Of a stretch of DNA of 64,000 nt, positions 7,162 through 14,450 are shown piece by piece. The stretch's first letter is position 1. The number at the start of each line of letters is the position of its first letter. Both the position numbers and the translations under genes were made by a program. Source of the DNA: JBCBSZ01 sp039818945. Its GTDB lineage: Bacteria > Actinomycetota > Acidimicrobiia > Acidimicrobiales > Poriferisodalaceae. The stretch is taken from the NCBI GenBank assembly GCA_039818945.1, contig JBCBSZ010000023.1, forward strand, positions 1 through 64,000, given 5' to 3'. The notes under the pieces are model-generated. The model did not search any database. It was not told the origin of the DNA and saw only the letters and a program-made list of their open reading frames with translations.

Positions 7162-8133
7162 ATGCTCGAGATCAGCTGCGCCTTCGCCACCGGACTCGAC
7201 ACGCCCGACCACGTGGTGTTGGCCGAGGAGCTCGGGTATCGCCGGGCGTGGCTCTACGACTCGCCCGCGCTGTACGCCGACGTCTGGATGACCCTCGCGC
7301 TCGCGGCCCAGCGGACCGGCCGGATCCACCTCGGCCCGGGAGTCGTGGTCCCCCACCTCCGCCACCCGATGACGACGGCGGCCGCGATCGCCCACCTCGA
7401 GACGCTCGCGCCGGGTCGGGTCGAGGTCGCGGTCGGCTCCGGCTTCACCGGCCGCCTCACGATGGGGCAGCGACCGTTGCGGTGGTCGTTCGTCCGGGAC
7501 TACGTCGCCTGCGTGCAGGAGCTGCTCGCCGGCGGCGAGCCGGAGTGGGACGGCGCGCCGATCGCGATGCTCCACGTCGACGGGTTCGCACCCCGACGCC
7601 CGATCGACGTGCCCTTCCTGCTCGGAGCCGACGGACCGAAGGGCCGAGCGGTCGCCGCCGAGCTGGGCGACGGCATCTTCACCACCCAACCGATCGGGGG
7701 CTTCGACCGGTGTGCGGTGCTGACCTTCGGGACCGTGCTCGAGGAGGGCGAGTCGCCGGGTTCGGATCGGGCGCTGGCGGCGGCCGGTCACGGCGCCGCG
7801 GTCGTCTATCACGCCCTGCTCGAGCGCCACCTCGATCTGGCGATGGTGCCGGGCGGGCCGGTCTGGGCGGAGGCCGTCCGGCAGGTCCCCGAACGTCGAC
7901 GCCACCTCGAGGTCCATCGCGGCCACCTCGTCGAGCTCAACGAGCACGACCGCCCCGTCGTGGGCGGCGACGTCGTGGCGGCGCTCACCTTCACGGGCGA
8001 ACGCCTCGCGCTGCGCGCCCGGCTCGATCAGCTGGCCGAAGCCGGCGCCACGGAGATCGCCTTCCAGCCCGCCGGGCCCGACATCCCACGGGAGCTCGAG
8101 GCGTTCGCGGAGATGGCGGCCGACCTCGTCTGA
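7162..8133 (+). CDS. LLM class (F420- or FMN-dependent) oxidoreductase
   Basis: A 323-residue TIM-barrel enzyme of the luciferase-like monooxygenase class. It shows the opening LEISCAFATGLDTPDHVVLAEELGYRRAWLYDSPA, then RIHLGPGVVVPHLRHPMTTAAAIAHLETLAPGRVEVAVGSGFTGR, which is the usual sequence around the deazaflavin-binding part in actinobacterial F420-dependent members. Electron transfer to or from a small organic substrate in the cytoplasm is expected; the substrate is unknown. It diverges from the selenoprotein operon across 72 bases. The ATG at 7162 is supported by the upstream TATCGT. Confidence 0.82.
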   Translation: MLEISCAFATGLDTPDHVVLAEELGYRRAWLYDSPALYADVWMTLALAAQRTGRIHLGPGVVVPHLRHPMTTAAAIAHLETLAPGRVEVAVGSGFTGRLTMGQRPLRWSFVRDYVACVQELLAGGEPEWDGAPIAMLHVDGFAPRRPIDVPFLLGADGPKGRAVAAELGDGIFTTQPIGGFDRCAVLTFGTVLEEGESPGSDRALAAAGHGAAVVYHALLERHLDLAMVPGGPVWAEAVRQVPERRRHLEVHRGHLVELNEHDRPVVGGDVVAALTFTGERLALRARLDQLAEAGATEIAFQPAGPDIPRELEAFAEMAADLV

Positions 8134-8143
8134 GGGGTGCGCC

Positions 8144-8737
8144 TCAGGCGACCGGCCGGGTCATGGGTCGCACGACCGGGCCATCGGGGAGCCAGACGTC
8201 CTCCACGACCTCGAAGCCAGCCCGCTCGTACAACGAGACGTTGCGCGGGTTCGACGACTCGAGGTGGGCGATCGCGCCGAACCGGTCGACCACCTCGAGA
8301 CCTGCCGCGAGGAGCCTCCCGCCGAGCCCCTCACCGCGACGGTTGGGAACGACGCCCAGCAGCGCGAGGTAGAAGTGGGGCTCCTCGGGGTGCAGGTCGC
8401 GCAGCGGCGCGAACCCCTCCCCGACGAGCCCGGCCCGCTCGCCCTCGGCGGCGAGCACCAGGAGGCCGACGAACTCTCCGGCCAGACTCCCGTACAGGTG
8501 GGCGCCCGGCGCCGACCAGACCGCGGTCGCGACGATCTCGCCGCCGTCATCGAGCACGTGGGTCTGGCCGCCCTCGATCCCCGAGCGTGCGCTGATCTCG
8601 AAGAACTGGCGCCGGTGGATGGCCGCCTTCGTCGGGTCGGTGAACATCCAGCCCAGCATCGGGTCGTCGGCGAAGGCGGCAGCGAGCACGGCGGCGACGG
8701 TGTCGGTGTCCTCGGGCGTCGCGACGCGCGCCCTCAC
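8144..8737 (-). CDS. GNAT family N-acetyltransferase
   Basis: A 197-residue acetyltransferase. The N-terminal VRARVATPEDTDTVAAVLAAAFADDPMLGWMF is typical of the GNAT subgroup with an N-terminal 'AAF..DP' motif. The acetyl-CoA loop is LLGVVPNRRGEGLGGRLL, and the C-terminal SLYERAGFEVVEDVWLPDG is the usual last strand and helix. The substrate is unknown. The GTG start overlaps the stop of the dioxygenase gene (GTGA), so both are made from one transcript. Confidence 0.8.
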   Translation of the reverse strand: MRARVATPEDTDTVAAVLAAAFADDPMLGWMFTDPTKAAIHRRQFFEISARSGIEGGQTHVLDDGGEIVATAVWSAPGAHLYGSLAGEFVGLLVLAAEGERAGLVGEGFAPLRDLHPEEPHFYLALLGVVPNRRGEGLGGRLLAAGLEVVDRFGAIAHLESSNPRNVSLYERAGFEVVEDVWLPDGPVVRPMTRPVA

Positions 8738-9552
8738 GCGAACGGTCGGTCGCCGGCGACCGTCACCCGCTCGACCCGGCGGTGCCCGGGCCAGAAGTCG
8801 TTGGTCGCGAAGTGTTGCGTGCACCGGTTGTCCCAGAACGCGATCGAGTCGACCCGCCACCGGAACCGGCACTGCACGTTCGGATCCATGATCGCCCGCT
8901 CGAGCCGTTCGAGGATCGCCTCGCTCTCCTCGGGCTCGACGTCGTCGACGTGGGTGACGAAGGATCGGTTGGTGTAGATCCCGCGGGCGCCGGTCTCGGG
9001 ATGGGTGCGCACGACGGGGTGGTGGACGACCGGGTGCTGCTCGCGGGAGGCCTCGCGCTCCTCCTCGCTCAGTCGCCGCCCGAACACCTTGAGCCAGTCG
9101 TGGCTGGCGGTCAGGCCCTCGATCCGGTCCTTCCAGTCGTCGCTCAACCGGTCGTAGGCGGCGCACGCATCGGCCCACAGCGTGTCGCCGCCGACGGGCG
9201 GCACCACCCGGGCCCGCAGGATCGAGCCGAGCGACGGGCACTCCCGCCACGTCACGTCGGAGTGCCAGTTCGATGCGGCGTACGGCTGATCGGCCGTCGA
9301 CTCGATCTCGACGATCTCCGGTGCCGCCCCCTCGCGCGCGAACGGATGGACCTCGAGCTCACCCCAGCGGCGACCGAACGCGATGTGCTCGTCGACCGAG
9401 AGGTGCTGGTCGCGGAAGAACAGCACCTTGTGGTCGAGGAAGGCCTTGTGCAGCTCGTCGAAGGTGGTGTCGTCGACCGCGGCGAGGTCGACCTCGTGCA
9501 CCTCCGCCCCGATCGTCGCCGTCAGCGGCTCCACCCTGATCGCGTCCCCCAT
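8734..9552 (-). CDS. TauD/TfdA family Fe(II)/2-oxoglutarate dioxygenase
   Basis: A 272-residue non-haem iron dioxygenase. The facial triad is visible as NWHSDVTW (His97, Asp99) and a distal His in the C-terminal WDNRCTQHFATNDF. The N-terminal FDELHKAFLDHKVLFFRDQHLS and the central GGDTLWADACAAYDRLS are family hallmarks. TauD, TfdA and relatives hydroxylate taurine, alkylsulfates or phenoxyacids using 2-oxoglutarate; which one applies here cannot be told. GGGAGG lies 4 bases before the ATG. The gene diverges from the PaaX-like regulator across 49 bases, which makes it a possible target of that regulator. Confidence 0.88.
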   Translation of the reverse strand: MGDAIRVEPLTATIGAEVHEVDLAAVDDTTFDELHKAFLDHKVLFFRDQHLSVDEHIAFGRRWGELEVHPFAREGAAPEIVEIESTADQPYAASNWHSDVTWRECPSLGSILRARVVPPVGGDTLWADACAAYDRLSDDWKDRIEGLTASHDWLKVFGRRLSEEEREASREQHPVVHHPVVRTHPETGARGIYTNRSFVTHVDDVEPEESEAILERLERAIMDPNVQCRFRWRVDSIAFWDNRCTQHFATNDFWPGHRRVERVTVAGDRPFA

Positions 9553-9589
9553 GGCACCTCCCTCGCCGGCCGTGACCCTACTCCCGACG

Positions 9590-9595
9590 TACGCT
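9590..9595 (+). promoter_or_regulatory. -10 element for leaderless paaX-like mRNA
   Basis: TACGCT is followed by 6 bases and the GTG at 9602, without a Shine-Dalgarno sequence. Confidence 0.5.
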
Positions 9596-9601
9596 CGCTC
9601 C

Positions 9602-10528
9602 GTGGCCGAGCTCGACCGATCCCGTGCGCTCGTCGCCGGGTACCGACACCGGCCCGATGCGAGCACCCGCCGACTGATCGTGACCGTCTTCGGCGACTCG
9701 GTCGCGCCGAGGGGCGGCGCGATCTGGCTGGGCACGCTGATCGATCTCCTCGCGGGACTCGACATCAACGAGCGGCTCGTCCGCACGTCGGTCCAGCGGC
9801 TGGTCAGCGAAGGGGTCCTCGCCAACGAGCGGGTCGGCCGGCGCAGTCGCTACGCGCTGACGGAGGCGGCCAGCCTCGACGCTCGTGACGCAGAGCTGCG
9901 GATCTATCACGGGTCCGAGCGCACCTGGGACGGCCGGTGGACCATGGTGCTGGCGATCGACCCGGGCTCGCTGCCCGCCGGGCTCGGTGAGCGACTCGGC
10001 TGGCGCGGGTTCGGGCAACTCCGCCCCGGGGTCTTCGCCAGCCCGGTCGTGCATCCGGACGAGGCCCGACATCTCCTCGCCGGGCTCGGGGTCGCCGATC
10101 AGCTCGCGATCCTGTCGGCGCTGAGCGATTCCGACGACCGATCCCTGGCGCTGGCCTGCTTCGACCTCGACGCCGTCCAGTCGGGGTATCGGTCCTTCGT
10201 CGCGACCTACGCGCCCGTCGGCGACGAGCTCGCGGACGCCGACCCGTCACCGGAGGTGGCGTTCGCCGTGCGGACGCTGCTGATCGACGACTACCGACGA
10301 GTCCTGCTGCGCGATCCAGAGCTGCCGTCGGCGCTGCTCCCCGACGACTGGGCGGGAGCGACCGCCCGCCGGGTGGCAGCCGAGCTGTACCGACTCGTCG
10401 ACGTGGCGGCCGACGTCCACGTCGTCTCGGTCTGGCGAGCGGGCGACACCGAGGTCCCCGAGGCCGACGACCGGGTCCGCTCGCGCTTCGACCACGCCGC
10501 GACCCCTGGTCGTCCCTTCATCGCGTGA
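9602..10528 (+). CDS. paaX: PaaX-type transcriptional repressor
   Basis: A 308-residue protein of the PaaX family. A winged helix-turn-helix lies at about residues 20-85: STRRLIVTVFGDSV, then LIDLLAGLDINERLVRTSVQ, then RLVSEGVLANERVGRRSRYAL. The longer effector domain follows (WDGRWTMVLAIDP..., GFGQLRPGVFASP). In Escherichia coli PaaX represses phenylacetate genes and is released by phenylacetyl-CoA. Here the paaABCDE operon starts 10 kb away on the other strand, so regulation of it is plausible but not shown; the adjacent TauD gene is an alternative target. The GTG start is fixed by the -10 hexamer 6 bases upstream. The end overlaps the convergent GGDEF gene by 11 bases. Confidence 0.75.
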   Translation: MAELDRSRALVAGYRHRPDASTRRLIVTVFGDSVAPRGGAIWLGTLIDLLAGLDINERLVRTSVQRLVSEGVLANERVGRRSRYALTEAASLDARDAELRIYHGSERTWDGRWTMVLAIDPGSLPAGLGERLGWRGFGQLRPGVFASPVVHPDEARHLLAGLGVADQLAILSALSDSDDRSLALACFDLDAVQSGYRSFVATYAPVGDELADADPSPEVAFAVRTLLIDDYRRVLLRDPELPSALLPDDWAGATARRVAAELYRLVDVAADVHVVSVWRAGDTEVPEADDRVRSRFDHAATPGRPFIA

Positions 10529-11645
10529 TCGAGTCGGCGAGCTCCACGTCGACGGGCCGGCACGGCGTGAGGCCGGCGCGAATCGAGGCCTTGTGGGCGG
10601 CCTTCGCCCGGTACATCGCCGTGTCCGCCGACTGCAGTACGGCGTCGGCGCTCATCTCCGCCCCATCGACGAGCGAGATCCCGACCGATGCGGACAGCTC
10701 GACGTCGATGTCGCCGGTGGCGATCGGCGACGACACCGCGTCGACGATCCGATCCGCCGCCGCCTGCGCCTGCGCGAGGTCGCATCGGTAGAGCAACGCT
10801 CCGAACTCGTCGGCTCCGAGGCGGGCGACGATGTCGCTGTCGCGGAGCTCGCGTAGCAGCCGGTGCGCGACCTCGACGAGCACCTCGTCGCCCGCGACGT
10901 CGCCGTGTGAGTCGTTGACGGTCTTGAACCCGTTGATGTCGATGAACAGCACGGCCGCCTTGGAGCCGCGCTGCACGAGTCCCGACAGCGATCGCCGGAA
11001 CGACCTCCGGTTGGGGAGCCCGGTGAGCTCGTCGTGGTGGATCAGTCGCTCGAGCTCGCGCAACATCGCCGCGCGCTCGCTGACGTCGCGGAGCAGGACC
11101 GTGAGCGCGCCGCCGCGGCGGGAGCGATCGACCACCGTGACGTCGGTGGCGACGACGCGGTCGTCGATCCGCAGATCGATGCCGACCTTCGTCGTCCGAC
11201 CCTGCGTGGCGGTCCGGAACAGCGCGTACAGCAGGTCGCCGACCGAGGTCTCCGACGCGAAGGAGGTCAGCTCGCGGCCGACGACAGCGGAGCCGTCGGA
11301 TGCGAGGAAGCGCGCGGCGACGCCGTTCGCCCGCTCGACCCGGCCCCGTTCGTCGACGTCGACGATCCCGACTCCGGCGTGGTCGTCGAGCAGCGCCAGG
11401 TCCTCGCGGGTCGAGCGGAGCGCGTCGACGGCGGCGCGCTCCCGATGCCGGAGGACGGCGATGGTCATGCCGCCGAGGACGAGGGGGACCAGGAGCGCCG
11501 TGAGGACCGCGACCACCGCACCGGATCCACCGCTCGCGGCGGCCTCGATCGCCCACCGGCCGACCGCGAGGAGGACCACGACCGCGGCGACGACGAGCAC
11601 GGCCAGCCGGCCGGCGCCCCCTTCACCCGACGAACGAGCCCACAT
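10518..11645 (-). CDS. membrane PAS-GGDEF domain protein
   Basis: A 375-residue protein. Two membrane segments lie near residues 14-35 (LAVLVVAAVVVLLAVG) and 45-67 (AVVAVLTALLVPLVLGGMTI). A PAS-like sensor follows (LALLDDHAGVGIVDVDERGRVERANGVAARFL), then a GGDEF diguanylate cyclase domain (HHDELTGLPNRRSF... ARLGADEFGALLY). The A-site reads GADEF instead of GG(D/E)EF, so cyclase activity is uncertain and the domain may be degenerate. An active enzyme would make cyclic di-GMP at the membrane in response to a signal. The ATG at 11645 is chosen because GGAG precedes it and because the upstream in-frame part is not hydrophobic or conserved-looking. Confidence 0.8.
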   Translation of the reverse strand: MWARSSGEGGAGRLAVLVVAAVVVLLAVGRWAIEAAASGGSGAVVAVLTALLVPLVLGGMTIAVLRHRERAAVDALRSTREDLALLDDHAGVGIVDVDERGRVERANGVAARFLASDGSAVVGRELTSFASETSVGDLLYALFRTATQGRTTKVGIDLRIDDRVVATDVTVVDRSRRGGALTVLLRDVSERAAMLRELERLIHHDELTGLPNRRSFRRSLSGLVQRGSKAAVLFIDINGFKTVNDSHGDVAGDEVLVEVAHRLLRELRDSDIVARLGADEFGALLYRCDLAQAQAAADRIVDAVSSPIATGDIDVELSASVGISLVDGAEMSADAVLQSADTAMYRAKAAHKASIRAGLTPCRPVDVELADSITR

Positions 11646-11730
11646 CTGCGCTCCATCGGCACCTGTCGTCCCGACCTGAACACATCGTCGGGCATCGCCT
11701 CGGCCGGCATCCACGTGGGAGCCTGACACC

Positions 11731-12711
11731 ATGGCCACCGCAGACATCGTCGACCGACTGCTCGAAGCGCCCGTCGTCCCGAGCTTCACCAGGATCGGGT
11801 ACTCGGTGAGAGCGCGGCTCGACGACTGGCAGGAGCTCGACGACTACGACCTGTCGGGGCGGGTGATGCTCGTCACGGGAGCGAGCTCGGGCCTGGGCAA
11901 GGCGGCAGCGCTCCAGCTCGCCCGCTGTGGCGCCACGCTCGTGCTCAACGGCCGGACCGAGGAGAAGAACGAGCGCGTGCGAGCCGAGATCGCCGAGGCG
12001 ACGGGCAACGACGACCTCTCCACGGCTGCGGCCGACATGGGCGACCTCGACCAGGTCAGGGCGATGGCCGACGCCGTGATCGAGCGCCACGATCGCCTCG
12101 ACGTGCTCGTCCACAACGCCGGGGCGCTCACCGCCGACCGGCGAACGGCACCGGACGGCACGGAGGCCACCGTCGCCAGCCAGGTCGTCGGCCCGTTCCT
12201 GCTGACCAGCCTGCTGCTGGACCGGCTGCAGAGCTCGGCGCCGTCCCGGGTGCTCACGATGTCGTCGGGCGGGATGTACTCGCAGGGGCTGACCGTCCGC
12301 CGCCTGCAGATGACCGAGGACGACTACAAGGGTGCCGAGCAGTACGCCAGGGCGAAGCGGGCCCAGGTGACGCTCAACGAGATGTGGGCGGAGCGCTTCG
12401 CCGACACCGGCATCCGCTTCCACTCGCTGCACCCCGGCTGGGCGGCGACGCCCGGCGTCGAGGACGCGCTGCCGACGTTCAACAAGGTCCTCGGCCCGCT
12501 GCTCCGCAGCGCCGACCAGGGTGCCGACACCCTCGTGTGGTTGGCCGCCGATGACGGCGAGCCCCTCGAGACCAACGGTGGCTTCTGGCTCGACCGGCGT
12601 GAGCGCTCCCTCCACAAGACGCCGATGAGCCGCAAGAGCGACACGCCGGAGCGCCGCGCCGAGCTCTGGGACTGGGTCGTGGCGACGGCGGGCGTCGATC
12701 CGTCGGCCTGA
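11731..12711 (+). CDS. short-chain dehydrogenase/reductase (DHRS12-like)
   Basis: A 326-residue SDR. The N-terminal 40 residues (SFTRIGYSVRARLDDWQELDDYDLSG) precede the cofactor motif MLVTGASSGLGKAAALQLARCGATLVLNGR, the VLVHNAG motif, and the active site with MSSGGMYS and YARAK (YxxxK). This N-terminal extension is typical of the DHRS12-like group acting on lipid or alcohol substrates with NAD(P). The ATG at 11731 follows GGGAG at about 9 bases. It is followed after 8 bases by a second oxidoreductase gene on the same strand. Confidence 0.85.
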   Translation: MATADIVDRLLEAPVVPSFTRIGYSVRARLDDWQELDDYDLSGRVMLVTGASSGLGKAAALQLARCGATLVLNGRTEEKNERVRAEIAEATGNDDLSTAAADMGDLDQVRAMADAVIERHDRLDVLVHNAGALTADRRTAPDGTEATVASQVVGPFLLTSLLLDRLQSSAPSRVLTMSSGGMYSQGLTVRRLQMTEDDYKGAEQYARAKRAQVTLNEMWAERFADTGIRFHSLHPGWAATPGVEDALPTFNKVLGPLLRSADQGADTLVWLAADDGEPLETNGGFWLDRRERSLHKTPMSRKSDTPERRAELWDWVVATAGVDPSA

Positions 12712-12719
12712 GCGACGGC

Positions 12720-13652
12720 GTGCGCGTCCTCGTCACCGGCGGCGCCGGCTTCCTCGGTCGACGGCTGGTCGACCGCCTGCGCGCCCGCCCCGACGTCGAA
12801 CGGATCGTCGTGCTCGACGTCGCCGCACCGGCCGACCCGCGGCCCGGCGTGGAGGTGCGGCTCGGCTCGCTCACGGACCGACCCGTGGTCGACGCCGCGC
12901 TCGCCGACGCCGGCGACGTGATCGTGCACCTCGCCTCGATGGTGAGCGCCGGCGCCGAGGCCGCGCCGGCCGAGGCGATGGCGGTGAACGTGGGTGGGAT
13001 GCTCGCGCTGCTCGACGCCGCCGGCCGGCTGGAGTCGCCGCCCCGCCTGGTCTTCGCGTCCTCGGTCGCCGTGTTCGGTCCGCCCGCCGCGACCGCCGGA
13101 GTGGGCGACGTCACGAAGCTCACCCCTCGGACGGTCTACGGCACGACGAAGGCCATCGGTGAGCTGCTCGTCGACGATGCCACCCGCCGCGGGGTGGTCG
13201 ACGGCCGGACGGCTCGGCTGCCGACGGTGATCGTGCGGCCCGGCGCCCCGAACGCTGCCGCGTCCGGCTTCGCGAGCGGCATGTTCCGCGAGCCGCTGGC
13301 CGGCGTCGCGGCGGTCGTCCCGGTCGCCGAGACCACCCCGATCGTCGTCATCGGGCCCGAGACCGCCGTCGGCGGGATCGAGGGCCTGATCGATCTGGAG
13401 GGTGAGCGCCTCGGACCCGACCGGGCGTCCTGCCTGCCCGGCGTCGAGACCGACGTCGGCGAGATGCTCGCCGTGCTGACCGAGGTCGGTGGGGCCTCCG
13501 CCCGAGCACTCGTCACCGTCCAGCCGGACCCGGCGACCGAGGGGATCGTGTCGTCCTGGCCGAGCCGGTGGGACGATCGGCGGGCGCGGGCGCTGGGGCT
13601 CCCCGCCGACGACTCGCTGACCTCGATCGTGAGGGAGTACGTCGACGCCTGA
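12720..13652 (+). CDS. denD: NAD-dependent epimerase/dehydratase, D-erythronate dehydrogenase-like
   Basis: A 310-residue extended SDR. The cofactor motif is VTGGAGFLGRRLV, the active site VYGTTKAIGELL (YxxxK), and the substrate segment ARLPTVIVRPGAPNAAASGFASGMFREPL closely resembles the DenD family, which oxidises D-erythronate to 2-oxo-tetronate. No other tetronate genes (denK, otnC) are in the window, so the physiological substrate may differ. The gene starts with GTG 8 bases after the preceding SDR gene and is probably co-transcribed with it. Confidence 0.65.
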   Translation: MRVLVTGGAGFLGRRLVDRLRARPDVERIVVLDVAAPADPRPGVEVRLGSLTDRPVVDAALADAGDVIVHLASMVSAGAEAAPAEAMAVNVGGMLALLDAAGRLESPPRLVFASSVAVFGPPAATAGVGDVTKLTPRTVYGTTKAIGELLVDDATRRGVVDGRTARLPTVIVRPGAPNAAASGFASGMFREPLAGVAAVVPVAETTPIVVIGPETAVGGIEGLIDLEGERLGPDRASCLPGVETDVGEMLAVLTEVGGASARALVTVQPDPATEGIVSSWPSRWDDRRARALGLPADDSLTSIVREYVDA

Positions 13653-13658
13653 GCCGCC

Positions 13659-14426
13659 TCAGGCCAGGAACTCGTCGACGCGGGCGAGGAAGCGGGACGG
13701 ATCGACCAGGTGGGGGTAGTGACCGTGGTCGGCCCAGACCTCGAAGGTCGTCGACGGGACCAGTTGGGTGAGCCAGGCCGCGTAGTCCGGCCCGGGGTCG
13801 ATGCCGTGCAGCGACAGCAGTGGTGCGGAGATCCCGGCTCCGATCTGAGCGACCAGCGCGTCGAGGTCCTCCGGCGCGCTCTCCAGCACCGGTGACCAGA
13901 TGCCGAGCACGGTCTCCTGCACCGGCCGGCGGACGCCGGCCAGGCGCTCGCGCTCCCCTGTGGCGAGCGGTCCGGCCATCTCGTCGAACATCGCCGTCAT
14001 GAAGGCCTCGAACGCGTCGCCGCGCAACATCTCCTCGGCGGCGAGGAGCTGGTCGCGGAAGCCCGACAGCGCCAGCGGCTGGTCGACCACGACCACCCGC
14101 CGAGGCTCGAACAGCGCGGCGTACCCCGCCGCCACCATCCCCCCGAGCGAGTGCCCGATGACGTCCACGGTGCCCAGATCGAGCTCGGTCACGGCGGCGT
14201 GCACGTCGGTGGCCAGCCGCTGGACGCTGCGATCCGTGCCGTCGGTGCTCTGGCCGTGGCCCCGCAGATCGACGGTCACGACGGTGCGCTCCGCGGCGAG
14301 CCGGTCCACCAGCGGCGCCCAGGCCGCGCTGGACTCGGTGATGCCGTGGACGAGCACCAGTGCCGGCCCGGCCCCGCGCCGCTCGGCGTGGAGCCGGACC
14401 CCGTCGTCGGTCGCGATCGTGGTCAT
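13659..14426 (-). CDS. alpha/beta hydrolase
   Basis: A 255-residue alpha/beta hydrolase. The oxyanion region is LVHGITESSAAW, the nucleophile elbow GHSLGG (Ser93), and the acid and His lie in SLHGIDPGPD and ADHGHYPHLVDP. The family includes esterases and C-C hydrolases; no lid specific to a known subfamily can be seen, so the substrate is open. The ATG at 14426 (MTTIATDDG) is preferred over one six codons upstream. The downstream end is convergent with the epimerase gene, 6 bases apart. Confidence 0.8.
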   Translation of the reverse strand: MTTIATDDGVRLHAERRGAGPALVLVHGITESSAAWAPLVDRLAAERTVVTVDLRGHGQSTDGTDRSVQRLATDVHAAVTELDLGTVDVIGHSLGGMVAAGYAALFEPRRVVVVDQPLALSGFRDQLLAAEEMLRGDAFEAFMTAMFDEMAGPLATGERERLAGVRRPVQETVLGIWSPVLESAPEDLDALVAQIGAGISAPLLSLHGIDPGPDYAAWLTQLVPSTTFEVWADHGHYPHLVDPSRFLARVDEFLA

Positions 14427-14450
14427 CGACCTACGATCGCACACCGTGCC

